DNA of 64,000 nucleotides from positions 4,367,001 through 4,431,000 of the forward strand of contig NC_133911.1 in NCBI RefSeq assembly GCF_964199755.1. The letters are read 5' to 3'. The notes beneath the pieces are model-generated. The model did not search any database. It was not told the DNA's origin and saw only the letters and a program-made list of their open reading frames with translations. This DNA is from Larus michahellis. Lineage: Eukaryota; Chordata; Aves; Charadriiformes; Laridae. Shown piece by piece: positions 13,301 through 26,399 of the stretch; the first letter of the stretch is position 1; every line of letters begins with the position of its first letter. The position numbers were made by a program, and so were the translations under genes.

Positions 13301-14000
13301 CCTGCCAGCTCCCTGGGCATTCACAGAGGGGGTTTGGTGCAGGCAGTTGCACCCACGCCAGCAGGGTGCTCTGCACAGAGCCTGCTCTCGGTGGGCATAA
13401 AGATCTGCTTTGCTTTGCTGCTATGGTGGCAAGCTATGGGCCAGGGCTCTGTCGGAGCTCACGCTAGTGAGCGTGGAAGACTCATCTAAGCCAGCACAGA
13501 AAAGGGAAGGTGAAGATCATGGTATTTTCTACAATTTTTTATAGAAGGAAACATGATCAAGGAGCGATTGTGTAGAGGTCAGGATGGAGCCAGGCCCTCG
13601 GACTGTTTCTTGCTGAAGCCCAGATCGTCACTGTGACCACACAGGCTGATGTCTCAGAAAAAAATATCCAGGAATGCAATGGTTAATCACAAGTGCCCTG
13701 CGTTGTTCCTCCTTATGCTTCAGAGCCAACAACCCTGGTGCACTCGGTGCACTCTTCTGAGCCCCGACCAGGTCCCCTCCTCCCTCCCCTGCCGTGATCT
13801 GCAGGGGATGGGGAAGTGGGTAGAGGAAGAAGAGAAGACGCGGGAGACAGGCTCTGTGACCATGTCCTGGCCTAGTGGCGGCAGTTTCCGTGTCAGGGAG
13901 TTCATGTCCGGAGAAGAGGGAAGCCAGGGTGCCTGCACATTCCAGCACTTGGCTCATGCTGCCTGCCCTGCCACACGCTGCCTCTGCCTCATTTCCTTGC

Positions 14001-14020
14001 GTGTGTGTGTGTGTGTGTGT
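14001..14020. repeat. (GT)10 microsatellite
   Basis: Ten uninterrupted GT units. Confidence 0.95.
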
Positions 14021-14097
14021 GGTGTTGCCTTTGGCACCCGGGATGATGTTTACACTTTGCATACAGAATAACACAACTTGATATGAATCTGGCTTGC

Positions 14098-14113
14098 AAA
14101 AAAAAAAAAAAAT
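14098..14113. repeat. poly(A) tract, 16 bp
   Basis: Uninterrupted A run, followed by a purine-rich AAAGGAAAGAAAGACAGAAA stretch. No retroposed body was recognised upstream. Confidence 0.9.
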
Positions 14114-14861
14114 CAAAAGGAAAGAAAGACAGAAAGAGCAAACCCCAAACTCTGCAGCTGAAAAAATACTGCAAGCTCCCATGGCAGCCAAGATCAACAG
14201 CAAGGACAGGCTACCACTCTCTGAGGGGGATACGGACGGGTTTTGCTAACCCACTTCTAATTTGTGGCAAAAAGGAGGATGGCAGATCAGCTCCTGCCCA
14301 TCAGGGCGGCCCACTCGGGTGCCAGGAGAAGGGAGGGCACGGAGCAGCTGGACTCCTTGCAGTGAAGCCGACTACTTTGGAAACATTGGCGGTGCTTCTG
14401 AAGGGGTTAAATGGTACCGATTTCTGTTCCCCCAGTGCGAGCAGATAAAAGCCTTCCCGACTGTTCTCCAGCCCTGTCCCAGACCCCTGGCCCCCAGGCA
14501 GGAGGGACACAGGGTGCTCTGCACAACCTCCAGCAGCTGCTAAAGGCAGGTGGGTGCTGGCCCTTGAGCCGCTTGGCTTCACATCGTGGTGCAGGGCAGT
14601 GAGGCAGAGCTCAGAGATGCTGATCCCAGCCCTTCTAACACAAAGGCCTTTCACAGCTCATTTGTGGTTCTGTTGAGGACTTCTCAGGGCACTGGTGCTG
14701 GAAGAGAGGGAAGACTTTTTTTTTTTTTGGCTGTCAGTTTTCCTTAAGTCCTAAAGCGATGTCATCTGGATGGAGTGAGGAATCACCGGTACCTTCCTCC
14801 TGCCCTGTCTCTGTCAATTGTCTCCAGGACTTTCCGCTCTCGCCCACCTTTCCAGTTCAGC

Positions 14862-14937
14862 TCTTTTTCAATCTCAATAGCCTTATTGGCATGACACGGT
14901 TTGCAAGTATTGCCAAAGTTAATACATCAAATGTCCG
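14862..14937. repeat. Possible ancient SINE/LINE tail with facing TTGGCA/TGCCAA
   Basis: CCTTATTGGCATGACACGG and TATTGCCAAAGTTAATACA are separated by about ten bases. From memory this arrangement resembles the 3' tail of old vertebrate SINE/L2-type elements common in fish genomes. It could equally be an NFI-type double half-site in an enhancer. Confidence 0.35.
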
Positions 14938-15267
14938 TCCCTAGGAGCAAGCATTTCTCAGCACAATTACTCCCCAAAGACTCATCGAATGCACAGGCCA
15001 CGGCTGAACACTACAGCTTAATGTCCTCATTAAATAACGATGAATAACCACCCCACCCCCCATCAGTGTCATCCCGGTTTCAGAATGCGCAGCCTCTTGG
15101 GCTCGGAATCTCAGGGCCACATGGGCAGAGCGTTGGGAGTTCGTTCCAGTATTTATTTGGATTACAGGCGCCCATCCAAAACCAGGCCCCCGTTGTGCCT
15201 GCCACTGCACATACAGAACAAGGAAAAGTCCGTGGCCCAAAGAGTTTGGACAATGCAGACATATAAA

Positions 15268-15385
15268 TGATTATTCTTCTCATTTTACTGACATGTGAGG
15301 TGTTTAGGGACTTGCCCAGGGGCGTGCAGTGAGTCAGCATCAGAGCTAGGGATTAAACTCAGATCTCCAGGGACTAAACTGCAAA
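15268..15385 (-). mobile_element. MIR-like SINE relic
   Basis: CTCATTTTACTGACATGTGA, GGGACTTGCCCAGGG, CAGAGCTAGGGATTAAACTC and AGATCTCC appear in the order and spacing of the reverse-complemented MIR consensus. The clearest MIR copy in the window. Confidence 0.75.
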
Positions 15386-18300
15386 ACCAGTTCTTCCCTC
15401 CAAGATGTAAATCCCAGCTCTGCAGGCCTTCCCATGGAATTTGCACCAGCGAGGCTACCGCAGGCCCTTGCGAGACTCGGGGCAGCTCCGTCTCCGGCGA
15501 TCCAGTTCCTCCTCTCCTTCCAAAGAGATGCAACCAGTGCGTTTCAGCCCCAGAGCCGCCTGCCTTTCTGCAGGGGCTGGCACGGTGCCCGTGTGCTTGC
15601 CCTGTGTATACAGCAAATTCTCCAGGCACTTTGGGATCCTGGAAGAGGGAAGCTGTGGACATGCTGTCAGCATCTTAATTCTGCTTTGCTGCTGCTTAAT
15701 GTCTCACGGACAGAAGAAGGCTCAGATCCACGCTCAAATTACCACCGCCAGATAAATCCCCTGCTCGGCTGAGCGGAGGTAACTGACGTGTGCATGCTCT
15801 TATTCAGCAGCAAATGCAGGTTAATTCAGTTTAGCTTAGCTGGCAGCGCTAGCAACCTAAGCTGGGTTGTGTTACACAGCGTTTGCCGCAGGGGCAGAGC
15901 TGACGGGCAGACAGTTGCCAAGGCTCAGCTGGTGCATGGTAACACAGAAAGCTTCAGGACTTGCTCGCGTCTTTCCGCCCTTCAGACAGATTCCCCGTAT
16001 CTGGCCTTAACAGATGAATAGACAAGAGGTGATTCACAAGGCTCAGGGAGAAACCTCTCCTCCCAGGTAACTGCTGGCAGCAGTTTATATGTGCCTTTTT
16101 TGCAGCCTAATCCTGCCCATTCTCAGTGGCTGGATCCTGCACCAGCTGAACCCCTGGTCTGATCTACTTAAAAAAAACACAGCCACACCAAAACTGACAG
16201 GCCAAAGTTTAGAACACGCCATGACAATTCTCTGACCTCTCTTCTTCTCCCCCCTCCCTGCCCCGATGGGAGCAATTTCTAGCTACTAGACACTTTCTCT
16301 GTTAATTTTGGAGTAGAAGAGATGGAGACACCGGGCTCCTCTACACACAGAGTTCTGCAGATGCACGCGGCATCCAGATCAACTTTATATTGCCAAGAGA
16401 GGCAGCTGTGTCCCAGCCGGGACCAGCGATGCTGGGCCCATGGCCTGACATCCTCCCTGCTCTGGTTCTTGCTCCCTCCCAGACGTGGGGATGTTCAATG
16501 GGCTGGGAGATACTCCTGAAAAACAAAGCAGCAGCCTCATAAAGAAAAACCTCCTATAGAGGCATTTCAGTGAAGATTTCCCCATCCCTGAGCAGGGAGA
16601 CAATGGTGGGAAGGAAGTCGGAGTCATTATCGTCATTGTTTCAAGGTTTAATCAGGCACTTGGGGATTAGCACCTCAGCACTGAGGGCACAGCTGGGTGG
16701 GAAAGGGCTTGGCTTTGTCCACCGCGGAGGAGAAAGGCCGTTTTGCTCGCTGCTGAGCTGCTGTTTGAAGTGTTTTGCCCTCTCCTGCAACCAGGCTTGT
16801 TGGGTCCTGTGGCGGGAGGCATACTGGCAACTTCAGGCTCTGGGCAGCAAAGAAAGGCTGAGGCTTACTGGAGAGGCTCCCCACCACAGATGGGGGTAGC
16901 CAAAGGGGCAGGGAGCCCATCAGCCAGGGCCCCTCCACCTCCTGCTCCTGCCTACGTCAGAAGGAATCGGCAAGAGGGTGTATTTCCCGAGAACCTGTTT
17001 TCCAGATCCCCTGGCATCCTTCCACCGCTCTCGGTGCATGCGTCATCGTTTTATGAGGCTGCATCGTTCCCCGGGAGCCCCCTTCCCCTCCCCTTTCTCT
17101 CTCTCTCTCGCACACAGAGATTTTATTTATTTGTTTATAACACTTCGCCTATCCCCAGGATGCCTTTCATCTGCAAGCACTTAACCGTTTCGGTGACAGG
17201 AGGGCGGGCAGCAGCTCGGGGAGGCAGGGCAGAGCCGTCACCCCTTTGTTTCATTCAGGATGGACCTGGGCAGCGCTGCTGGTCCCAGAGGTCACTCTGT
17301 TTGCCTGGCCCTGCTGCCTTTCTCCTCTCCGCTGCAGAAGCAGGCTCCTTGCACTTGGCTGGTCCCCAGAGTGCCGGACTGGAGGGCAGCTGGCATGGCC
17401 TCAAGTGCATCTCCTGTGTCCGACAGGGCTGCCAGTTGTGCAGACATGTGGCTGAGAAACAGACCTTTCCCAGCGAAGCACATCCCATGGGGCCTGCTCT
17501 GGAGGCCTCGTCTCCCCTCCTGGGACTGGCCTCTCCATTAGCAGGGGACAATGTCTCTGAAGGAGACAATGAGTCCAGCCCAAGCAGCAGCTTGGCCACC
17601 CTCATGTTGTGGGTGTTGCCTCCAGACACCAACTGCTGCCCTTGGCTCCTCTTTAAAGGGCTCTGAAAGACTTTTTGTTCATGGATTGAGTGCAGGGCTG
17701 TGAAGAGATGGGGCTAGTGCCTTCCACACTTGATGCTCTGAGATGGGGCTTAGCTCTTCTGCCCTTTTGCCTCAGCTGTGCCTGTTCCCTTCTCCTGGCA
17801 TCAGCCCGTTGCGTCCCTGTTCTACTGCAGCACTCTCCCCAGTGGACTCCATCACCACTGTCCTTTCTGTCATGGTGTCTCATCCCCAAATGACATTTCT
17901 GGCTGTAGGAGAAACATTTGGTCCAAACCAGGGCTGAGCTGTGCATGCAGACCCCACCGCAGGGAGCCCTGTGGAAGCAGGCTGGATGGAGATGTTCAAA
18001 ACCACTCTTATATCCAAAGCAGAACATTGTACCTGGGTATACGCAGGGTAGGGGAAAAGCTGTGCCTTGTTTTGTGTGACCTAAGGTGCGGTCAGTCTTG
18101 GGAAAGCACAAGCAGAGGTTTTGTGTGTGCCAGGAAGTCGTGATACACATCCACAGCCAAACCCCAAGCTGTGGAAGGCCAAGGGTTTCATACACCTCCG
18201 GCTGCAGCAACCAGGCCCCAGAGCTGCTGGATGTCTCTGCCCAAAGGACGTGGCAAGGAGCACCGTGCTGCTCTCCAGGGAAAGCTCAGCCCAGAAGATG

Positions 18301-21300
18301 TGTAGGTGGGGAAAAGCCCAGCCACAACTGCCACGTGCTCGGCAGAGGGGCAGAGGGGCCAAGGTCCGACTCTTGCCCAAGAGGTGCGAGCGGGTGAGGG
18401 CAGGGTCAGACCTTGCACTAAGTATTGCCACTTCCAGGGGAGTTTTCAGCACCCAACATGTGTGTGCTGGGGAGGTGGGGGCATAAATATCCCAGCCTGG
18501 CAAGTGTCAACAGCAATTAGTGTTTCACACTCGGCCTGAGAGGGGGATAAACATTCACAAGTAACCAAGCAGTGCTGGGCTGCCTGGGAAAGAGTGCCAG
18601 ACAGGGAGGAGGGGAAGAAGCAGAACAATGCCTTCTAATGCCATTGCTTTGTCAAGAGAAGTTTGCAGCTTGGTGGGAAAGATGCTCCATCCCACACATT
18701 TTCTTGTCTCCCCCTTGTTGCTTTGCAGTTACTGACTGGGGAGGCCCCAGGCATCAGTGCTTAGCTCTGTGCAAAGCTGCATCACTTCAGAGGGAAGCCT
18801 ATGTAGAGCGAGCTTAGCTAAACTGGTGCAAAAGGCTATGGGAGTGCTCTTACAGCCGCACTAACCAGACCGCCGCTGAGCAGGAATCACGTAAGGCAGA
18901 ACCACGATGAGCCCATCTTGAATGGTGCCTTGCATCAGGTACAAAAAACAGCTTCACTTTTCTGTGCTGGGAGTGTGAGGCAGCTACCACTAAACCAGCG
19001 TGAGGGGAGGCGTATGTGCAAGGGCAAACGCACATTGTCAGTAAGCCGATTTGCCATCCTCCTTCTGGTTGAACTGCTGCAAATTTTGCTTTCAAACTTC
19101 TCTTGTTGCTTCTGAAAGTGTCCATGGGCCATGGCTGACTTGCTCCTGCTTGGCACGTGTGTGATGAAAAGAAGAATGGGCGCTTAGCGTTTTGGGAGGT
19201 GGGATGTTAGAGTTCCACAAAACTGACGTTTTGCTCCTATAACGGCTAGCCTTTTTATCAGGAGCTGACAGGACTGAGGTCCAGTTCCCCGTCACACCAG
19301 CTGGCAGGCTTTCTCGCAGCCCTGCTGACTGTGGTAGGATGCGTGCAAGTGTGGGCTGTGGGAACGCTTTTGGAAGCGTTTCGCAGGCTGCCTGGTGAAG
19401 CCCTGTGAACCACGAGTGGAGCAATGCAGGCCTGCGTGGTGAGGTTAGAAGGCAGCTCCCCGGCACTAAAGAGCTGCCACCATTCCAGGTCTGGAAATAA
19501 GTATCTCTTCCTTCCAGCCTCCCCACTGCCACTGCTTCTGGGGCATTGCTCACATTTCCTGCTGGCACTGATAGATAAAAGCCCTGCGGTGCCAGACGCT
19601 GCCCAAGCATTGCTACAGGGGCAAGCCCCTGCCATCCAGTAGGACAAAATGGGGAACAAAATGAATACTTATTCTTGTTTCAGCTCCCGGAGTCACTGGG
19701 GGAGACTGAACCAGACTGTCTTCCTTCTTGGCGAGAGGCAGGGGCTGACTGGCCCTGTCTGCAAGAGCAGCTCAGCTCCTGCTCCTGGACTAGGCTGTTC
19801 TCTCTCGGGAGAGCCAAGGACCTCGGTGCTGTCTGGAGAAGGGCTGTAGGCATTGTAGCTGTTGGTATCAGGCTGTGCTGTGCCAACACCAGCTCAGGTA
19901 AATGACTCTCCTGAAAATCACCCCTGCCGAAGCTCCTGAAGCCGGTGGAAGGACTGCCCCTCCTTTCCTCCACCCTTGAGCCGCACGGGGCAGCGCCTGG
20001 CTCCACACAGCATTGCACAAAGGCGCTTTGTCGACATGATTAAAAGGCAGACGTTCTCTTTCTGGAGCCTGGCAGCAGCGAGTCCTGCCTGCCCTCCTCC
20101 GGGCGCCCTCCTCCTCCCCCGGCTCCCCATCCCTGCCGCCAGCCTCCGTGATTAGGAGAGCTGCAATGCGTGCTCTCTGCTCCTCACGTGTGCCCACACG
20201 CGTGCGGGTGCGCACATGGGCGCGCTGCGAAGGGGAGCTTCAAGGGAAGGATGCGTTCCTGGCTCTGAACCGCGGCAGCTCCTCGGGGAGCCGCTAATCC
20301 CACCCAGGGCAAGCCGAGAGCGCGACAGCTCCCGGTGACGCACCTTCTCCGGGGGAGCCGCGCAGAGGGACGTTAATGAGCTGCCTGCCTCCGGAGGCAT
20401 TACCGCTGGCTCTGCGTGTCTGGCACCGGCAGCCGCGGCCTCCCCGGGAGTTACAAACTGCAGGCAGGCTCCCTGACAGTTGTGCTCCTATCGGCAGAGG
20501 AGCTCTTCCTCCAGAGAAATAGCGGAGTCACATGGATCCCATTAGCCCTTTGCTTAACATCAACCAGAACCAGAAACAACCACCAGCGCCACCCCCAAGC
20601 TCTGTCAGAGACGCTGCATGGCAAAAAAAAATATCTCCTTATGAAATGAGGCCAGAGCACTGCCGTGCCTGTCTCCAGAGCCCTGTGCGCAAGGAGGGCA
20701 CGCAGGGGCCACATGGAAAATGTTGCTTGGGAAGGGGAGAATCCACCTGGGGCAACTCGCTGCCATCAAGTGCTTGCTGTTTACTTTATTTATGGGAACA
20801 ACCTGTGCTCCATACATCATGATGGCCAGCAGCGTGCTAGCCCCCAGGGTCCCTGGCCGGCAGCCCTCTCTGATGGCTTTGCTAATATCTGAGGGAGTCG
20901 AAAGAAAGCCACCAAGTGTTTTTTCTCGCCGCCACACCCCCATTCGTGCAAATCCACACCAGCCCAAAAGCCTCCAAGCTTCTGTGTCTGGGGCTGAGAG
21001 CTGCAATCGGGTGGGATTGCAAAATGGGGATGGTTGCACAGTCCGGCTAGCACGTGCCACGATGAGCAGAGGCAGGCACATGTTACCATCCTTCAGTGGC
21101 ACCTCTTGGAAGCCACGCTGCAGCCAGCACCGAGCCCTTGGTAGGGTGACCGTGGTGGGTCTAACAGGCCACCGCTCCGGGGGTGGCCCTGGCAGAGCTG
21201 ACGGTGGTGCTCTGTGGCACGCTGAGCCCTCCAAAAGAACCAAAGCGGTATGCCAGTGTAGGCTCAGAGTGATTAACTGGAGTGTTAGGCAATTAACTTT

Positions 21301-22119
21301 TTCACACTTGCAGCCTCTAAACTCGCCCCATAACTCAGAGGCGACAGACTCAGTTGTTTATTTTCTGCTTAAACAGAAGTCAGTTGCAGGTTCCAAAGGA
21401 AAACAACCGTCCCCCAGATTTATAGTCAGGCTTCAAGACAGATAGTAGGACCAAGAAGCCAGTCAGTTTTAAAAGCTGAAGGCCAAGTCCTTGTCTGCAG
21501 AATCTGGCATCAGGGAAGCAATTCTATCAGCACAGATTTGGTCCAGGCCTTGTACGAGTCATTTTCTTTCTTGAGTCACCGTCTTCGTCCCTGCCTGGAT
21601 GGAGCAGGAACCGCACGTAAAGGGCAGCGGTGCCAATTATAACGTGGCAGGGCATGGTTAAAACCAGGTTAGGTCTTGCTGTGTCCTGGAGCCCCATCAG
21701 CAAGGCACATCTGCTCATCTGTCGCAGATTGTCTTCTTACCTTTTTAAGTATTTGGGGGCAGGGACCATAACTTGCAATGTGTCCAGTGGGAATCCTGCA
21801 TCCATGTTCCCAGCTGGGAGAAGGCCTTTGATTTTGTCATTAGGCAGCACAGAGCTGGGAACTGCATGTGTCCTGCTGGAGCGAGCCCTAGGACACCGTC
21901 AGATCGCTCCATCTGCCTCTTGTTTATAATGTAGACGTCTCTGCACCCCTTCCCTGCCGCAAGAGAATGTGCCAACGTAGACAGATCAACATGTATCTGG
22001 AGAGCAATGTTCCCAACAGAAAGCAGAAAGCTCTGCCCTTGCGTCTGCCGTGGGCCAGTGGCTACCCCGTGATGGGGACTGGGCAGGAAGGGAGGAGGGA
22101 GGGCTGAGGATGGATTTGC

Positions 22120-22260
22120 ATGCAGGTGTTAACTCATCTTTGCTACTATCTATTTCATTTTTTTAGCTAGGAGATATTTTGTGGGCTGCAACTGGCATGT
22201 TTTTTGCATAAAACTGGGTGCTTGGTGACAGTCTATATTTGCATTATGAGTGAGGAGTGA
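22120..22260. promoter_or_regulatory. AT-rich block with octamer ATTTGCAT
   Basis: Perfect POU/octamer motif ATTTGCAT at 22237-22244, with further TTTTGCATAA and TTTTTTAGCTAGG in unique AT-rich DNA. Confidence 0.25.
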
Positions 22261-24081
22261 CACCGGGGAACAGAAAATTTGGACCAAAACCAGGGTTCTG
22301 GCTCACTAGTGAGGGTCCTGATGCTAACAGATGATTAAAGGAATTTGCTCAGAACATCCATATTTTGGTTGGAACCAAAAGCATCTTCCCCATCTGCTGT
22401 AACAACTTTGGTTGCTACACAGTGGTTGTTTTTTATAGTAACATCTCCAAGGTCTCAGCCTCATTATCCCCATTTTAGAAATGAAGAAGTAAGCAAAGGG
22501 AGGTGCTGTTTTGAATAAGGTCTCCTGGGAGCCCAGCAGCACATCGGAGCTTTCCTGAAGGTCCCAGCCCTGTGGCCTTCCCACCAGATGCTGCTGGAAC
22601 TGTCCTGTGAGCAGCCCATCGCTCACAGGGCAGCTGACAGCTTCACAGCTCCGCAGTAACTCCCTGACCCACAGCTGCTGCCTACAAGTTGTCAGGAAAG
22701 CTCGTCTGCTATTAAGGTTAAAAATGTTGCCCATAGGGAGAGCAAAGTCTGACATTGCCTGCAGCATACTTCTCGCCTGGAGTTATTGCCTGTGGATTAG
22801 CAAAGGTCAGGGTTTAGTGCTCCAGCCCTTCCCAGTCTCTTCCTTTACTGCAGGTTAGGGCTACGCTTGAGAATTTTGTTGATTTAGCCTGATCTGTAAG
22901 TGCATGGAAAAATCCCACCCAGTCTGGGGGAGCCATGGGAGTAGAATTCCTAGAGCAGATGTAATCATACTGGCAAACGGAAAATACCCCACCCCTTGGC
23001 CGCTGCAGCCTGTTAGGGGAATTAACAGGATCCCTATGGGCAAGAAAGCTCCTTATCAGCAAACGCTGTGCTCTCGTGGTCCTGGCACCCTCTCTCTGGC
23101 AAAGCTTGATCCCGGCGTACCCTCCGCTCCTCCTTTTGCTGCCTTTAGTGTTTTCATCTCTTTTCTGTCTCCCGCCTATTTTCATTTTGCCCTGACAACT
23201 TTTTTTTTTTCTTCCTTGCAGAATGTGGGAGGGATGAAAGCTGCAGATAATTAATAACCCCGGCACTTCTCAGCTCTGTCTTCCTGGGAGAACTCAGAGA
23301 TTCCTGCTCCTTCCACCTCTGCCTCCCCCTGCAAACGCTCTCTCACTTCCAGTCATGTGCTGTCTGTTCCCAGTGCCTGATAAATTGCAGCTGGCAGCTC
23401 TTGCTCCAAAAGACTTCACTTATTTTATGTGTATGCTCTTGGGTAAGGCTTCAGTTTGAGCTAGGGACAGGGGATGGCTTAGCAGCTCTTCTGGAGATGG
23501 GTGTCGCTACGGTTTATCCCCAGGCAACCCTCATTTGCAGAAGCAGCTTCTTGATGTGGGTCTCTGAGGGCGTTGGTGAGATCTTGGGTGAAGCCGCGTT
23601 GAGGAAGTGGAGACTTCCCATGTCCTTAGCCCCAAGGTTGGCAGGAATCGCTTCTCCCGCCTCTCTCTCTCCTCCTCTGCCCCTTCCAGCTGGTTTCCAG
23701 CAGCTCAGCGGGTCAATCAGGCTTAGGGCAGGGGCAACTGCTCTCCTTATTCCCTAGCTCCTGTTCTTTCTTTCTTTCTTGATTCCTCCTGTGCTTTGCT
23801 ACTGTTGAGTCGGCTGGAAATAAATACTTTGCGTTGAAGGAGAGATTATCTGGAAAGGCAAAAGGCAGGACCTAAAGAAAGAGGAAGCTTGGGAGAGTGC
23901 CTCTTAGGGGGAGCAAATCAGTGTTGCTGCAGAAACTACCTGAGCAAACAGCAGGAAACAACAGGGAGAGGCCAAGGAGAAGCTGCTGATAACCTGTAAT
24001 CGCCTCCCAAGAGCTGCGTGGTAAATTCAGTGCTGGATCCGTTTGCGTTCAGGAGGGAGCAGCCAGGAGGGTGCTGAATTG

Positions 24082-24109
24082 CTCTCTCTCCCTCCCTCTC
24101 TCTCTCTCT
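24082..24109. repeat. (CT)n / CCCT-rich microsatellite
   Basis: CT dinucleotides interrupted by two CCCT units. Shorter relatives occur at about 17095-17109 (CT) and 23764-23780 (CTTT). Confidence 0.9.
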
Positions 24110-24283
24110 GAAGCATGATTTCTCCTAAGCATCAATTTTGCAGAAGCCTGGTCACCAGAAACCTTGCCTGTTTTGCAGAACCCTGGAGAATACGCTGAGG
24201 CACTAGGTCAGCGCTCCTCCGCAGCGTGGATGCCATTGCCTTCTGCAGCTGAGGCCACGGCCTCCATCCAACTGTGCAGCTTA

Positions 24284-24404
24284 TTGAATCATCAAATGAT
24301 TTGGGTTGGAAGGGACCTTAAAGATCATCTAGTTCCAACGCCCTGCCATGGGCAGGGACACCTCCCACTAGACCAGGCTGCTCAAAGCCCCGTCCAACCT
24401 GGTC
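24284..24404 (-). mobile_element. CR1 LINE 3'-end fragment
   Basis: Reverse complement of the CR1 3' end: TTGGGTTGGAAGGGACCTTA followed by the GCAGGGACACCTCCCACTAG block. Truncated and non-coding. Confidence 0.9.
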
Positions 24405-25249
24405 AGCTGGACCTGGTCCAGCCTGGTCCAGCTTCTCCTCCGTGATTCCCTCCTGTGTAGCCAGGCCAGTTCGGCTGCTGGGCGGAGGTTTGAAGTTCTT
24501 CAGGTGAACACTGCATGGACAAAAAAGGAGCCTCTGGCATTCCTGCGGGCTGGGGAAGGTCCCCCCCACCTTTGGTTTGGAAACCTCCTGGCCCACAAGG
24601 CTTGATCCACATAGCTGCAAGGCCGCCCTTCACCCAGGCACCCTGCGCCCCTCAGCAGGGCCGGAGGGAAGGCCTGTCTTTTGCTTTCCATCCCCTTCCT
24701 TCTTCCCCCTTCCCCTTCAAAGAACTTGAGGCCCTGTGGCTTTTTTTTTTTCCATTTGTGGGCTTACTTTAATCTCTGTTACGGCGTTTTGTCTCCTTAC
24801 CTCCTGCCTGGTGCCTGAGCTGTAAGACAAAGAGGTGTTTACACTCCGAGACTGACCAGGCATTGAGGCCGGAGACAAGCAGCACAGCGGAGAGGGGATA
24901 GAATTGAACATTTCAACATTTTTTTCCATCTGTCCCCAAAACCAATATTGACCCAAGACCCCTGTGCGGCTGCTTTAGTCAAAGTTTTACCAGACAAAGC
25001 AGCTCCTGGGAGCACAGCCCCCCCCTCTGCCCCCGGAGCTCAGGTCTGAGGGGAGACGAGGACATGGCTGCTCCCCAGAGGGGAGTGTCCCACCGGGATG
25101 GCGTGTCCCCTGCCCGGGCAGAGCCTGAGGGGTGCTTTGAGCCCTGGCATGAAGGAGCCGGTGTCACCCAGCCAGCGCTGAGACGGCCACACAAGAGGAG
25201 GGCCAGCGGCCATTCTCCCCACCAGGGCCAACCCACCCTGCTCGGGGAT

Positions 25250-25770
25250 GCGAGGACTCGAGGGGCTGGAGCCCTCCGTACTGGGAGGCAGATTTCCAGC
25301 TCCAAATTACGTTCAATTAAGGAGTGCTAATGGGGCTGGATTTGGCCTGAGCAATAAGGGAGCGGGGTCAGTGCCGAACAATATCCTGTTGACATCGCTT
25401 CTGAGGGGCAATTCACCACGCAAGAGGAGAAGGGGCCTTGCTGAGACGCTCCTCAGCACAAAAACCTCAAAGAGGGCCTTGGCCTCTCCTCCTGCCTCCC
25501 CCGGCTCCATTATCGTAGGGCCACCATGAGGCACGTCGTTAGGGAAGAGGTGGAGGGGAGCGAGAGGGGGAAGAGTGGCCATTTTTCCTCTGGCTCGTCT
25601 GCTGGTGATCGCACATCCTCTCGGGGAGGGGGGCCATGGGGGCCCGGGGTTTGGATAACCTGCCTCATTAGTGGCTGTATGACATCATTATCTCACATTA
25701 GCGACACTCTTCCAGAGGTAATTGGGAAGCCTCTGGAATGGCCCTGTGACCTTTAATTAATGCAATGGGG
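25250..25770. promoter_or_regulatory. Candidate conserved non-coding element / enhancer
   Basis: Non-repetitive block with several homeodomain-type cores (AATTACGTTCAATTAA near 25305, CATTAGTGG, GGTAATTGGG, TTTAATTAA at 25753-25761). TGACCTTTA at 25747-25755 fits the ERR response-element consensus TGACCTTNA. Texture resembles developmental enhancers; conservation cannot be tested here. Confidence 0.35.
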
Positions 25771-26399
25771 CCTTTTCCTTGTGTGATTCCTCACTCTGCC
25801 TCAAGCAGCTGCTTCTTGTTAAGATGCCAGAACAGGGGAGCCCTGGTCCCATGCCGGGATTTTCTAAGCCTCTATCCCCCAGGGGAGAAATAAAAAGGTG
25901 CATGAACAGTCAGCTGCTGCCTGACTTGTTTCAGCCTCTGTTTTCACCAGCCCCTTGCCCGCCCCCGACTCCAGGCTGCTGCCTGGGCAATTAGCTCCGG
26001 CATCCCCGCGCAGAGCTGATTAGCTCGGCCCAGGGTCCCTGCCCGGCCCGTACCCCCACAGTGCCCACTGAAGGATGGGGATGGAGGAGATGGGGCTGTG
26101 TGGCACCGACAGCCAGGCCCGGTCCTTTCGCTTGCAAGGGAAGGAGGAAGAGCAGCTCCTTGTGTATCCATAGGAAAAGGGCTTGGAGAAGGCTCGAGGC
26201 CTCCAGAGGTCCCAGATTCACATGCAGTGGGGGCGTGCTGCTTTCAGGTTACAGCAGTGGACAGGAATAACTTCAGATGGGGTAGATGCAAGGTAGAAAT
26301 GCCATTATTTCTACCATCATCTTGGCTATCAAAGCGAAAAGGAGTCCTACGCACTGCTGCCAGAGAGAAGGGATAGACCGTGCTCCTCCCAAGCCTTTC

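Larger units (their letters stand above)
4961..14000. other. Intergenic, no gene supported
   Basis: Non-coding. Holds a MIR relic, a 26-bp duplication, a CAAAC repeat, two TTAGGG units near 8769, and a GC-rich CpG-containing patch at about 11770-12060. Open frames of 100-190 codons are low in resemblance to anything known. Confidence 0.7.
14114..24283. other. Intergenic, no gene supported
   Basis: Contains the TTGGCA/TGCCAA relic, a MIR relic, short CT repeats and a CpG-richer patch at about 19950-20460. The longest open frame (16743-17666, 307 codons) is unlike any protein I know and lacks supporting splice or start context. Confidence 0.65.

Noticed and set aside
16743-17666. 307-codon + strand open frame, the longest outside PERM1
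   Set aside because: Composition is Pro/Ser/Leu-rich chance translation of GC-rich DNA. No recognisable domain, several overlapping open frames on both strands, and no promoter or splice context.
20605-21243. 212-codon - strand open frame
   Set aside because: No similarity recognised; the opposite strand carries a 241-codon frame over the same bases, typical of stop-poor DNA.
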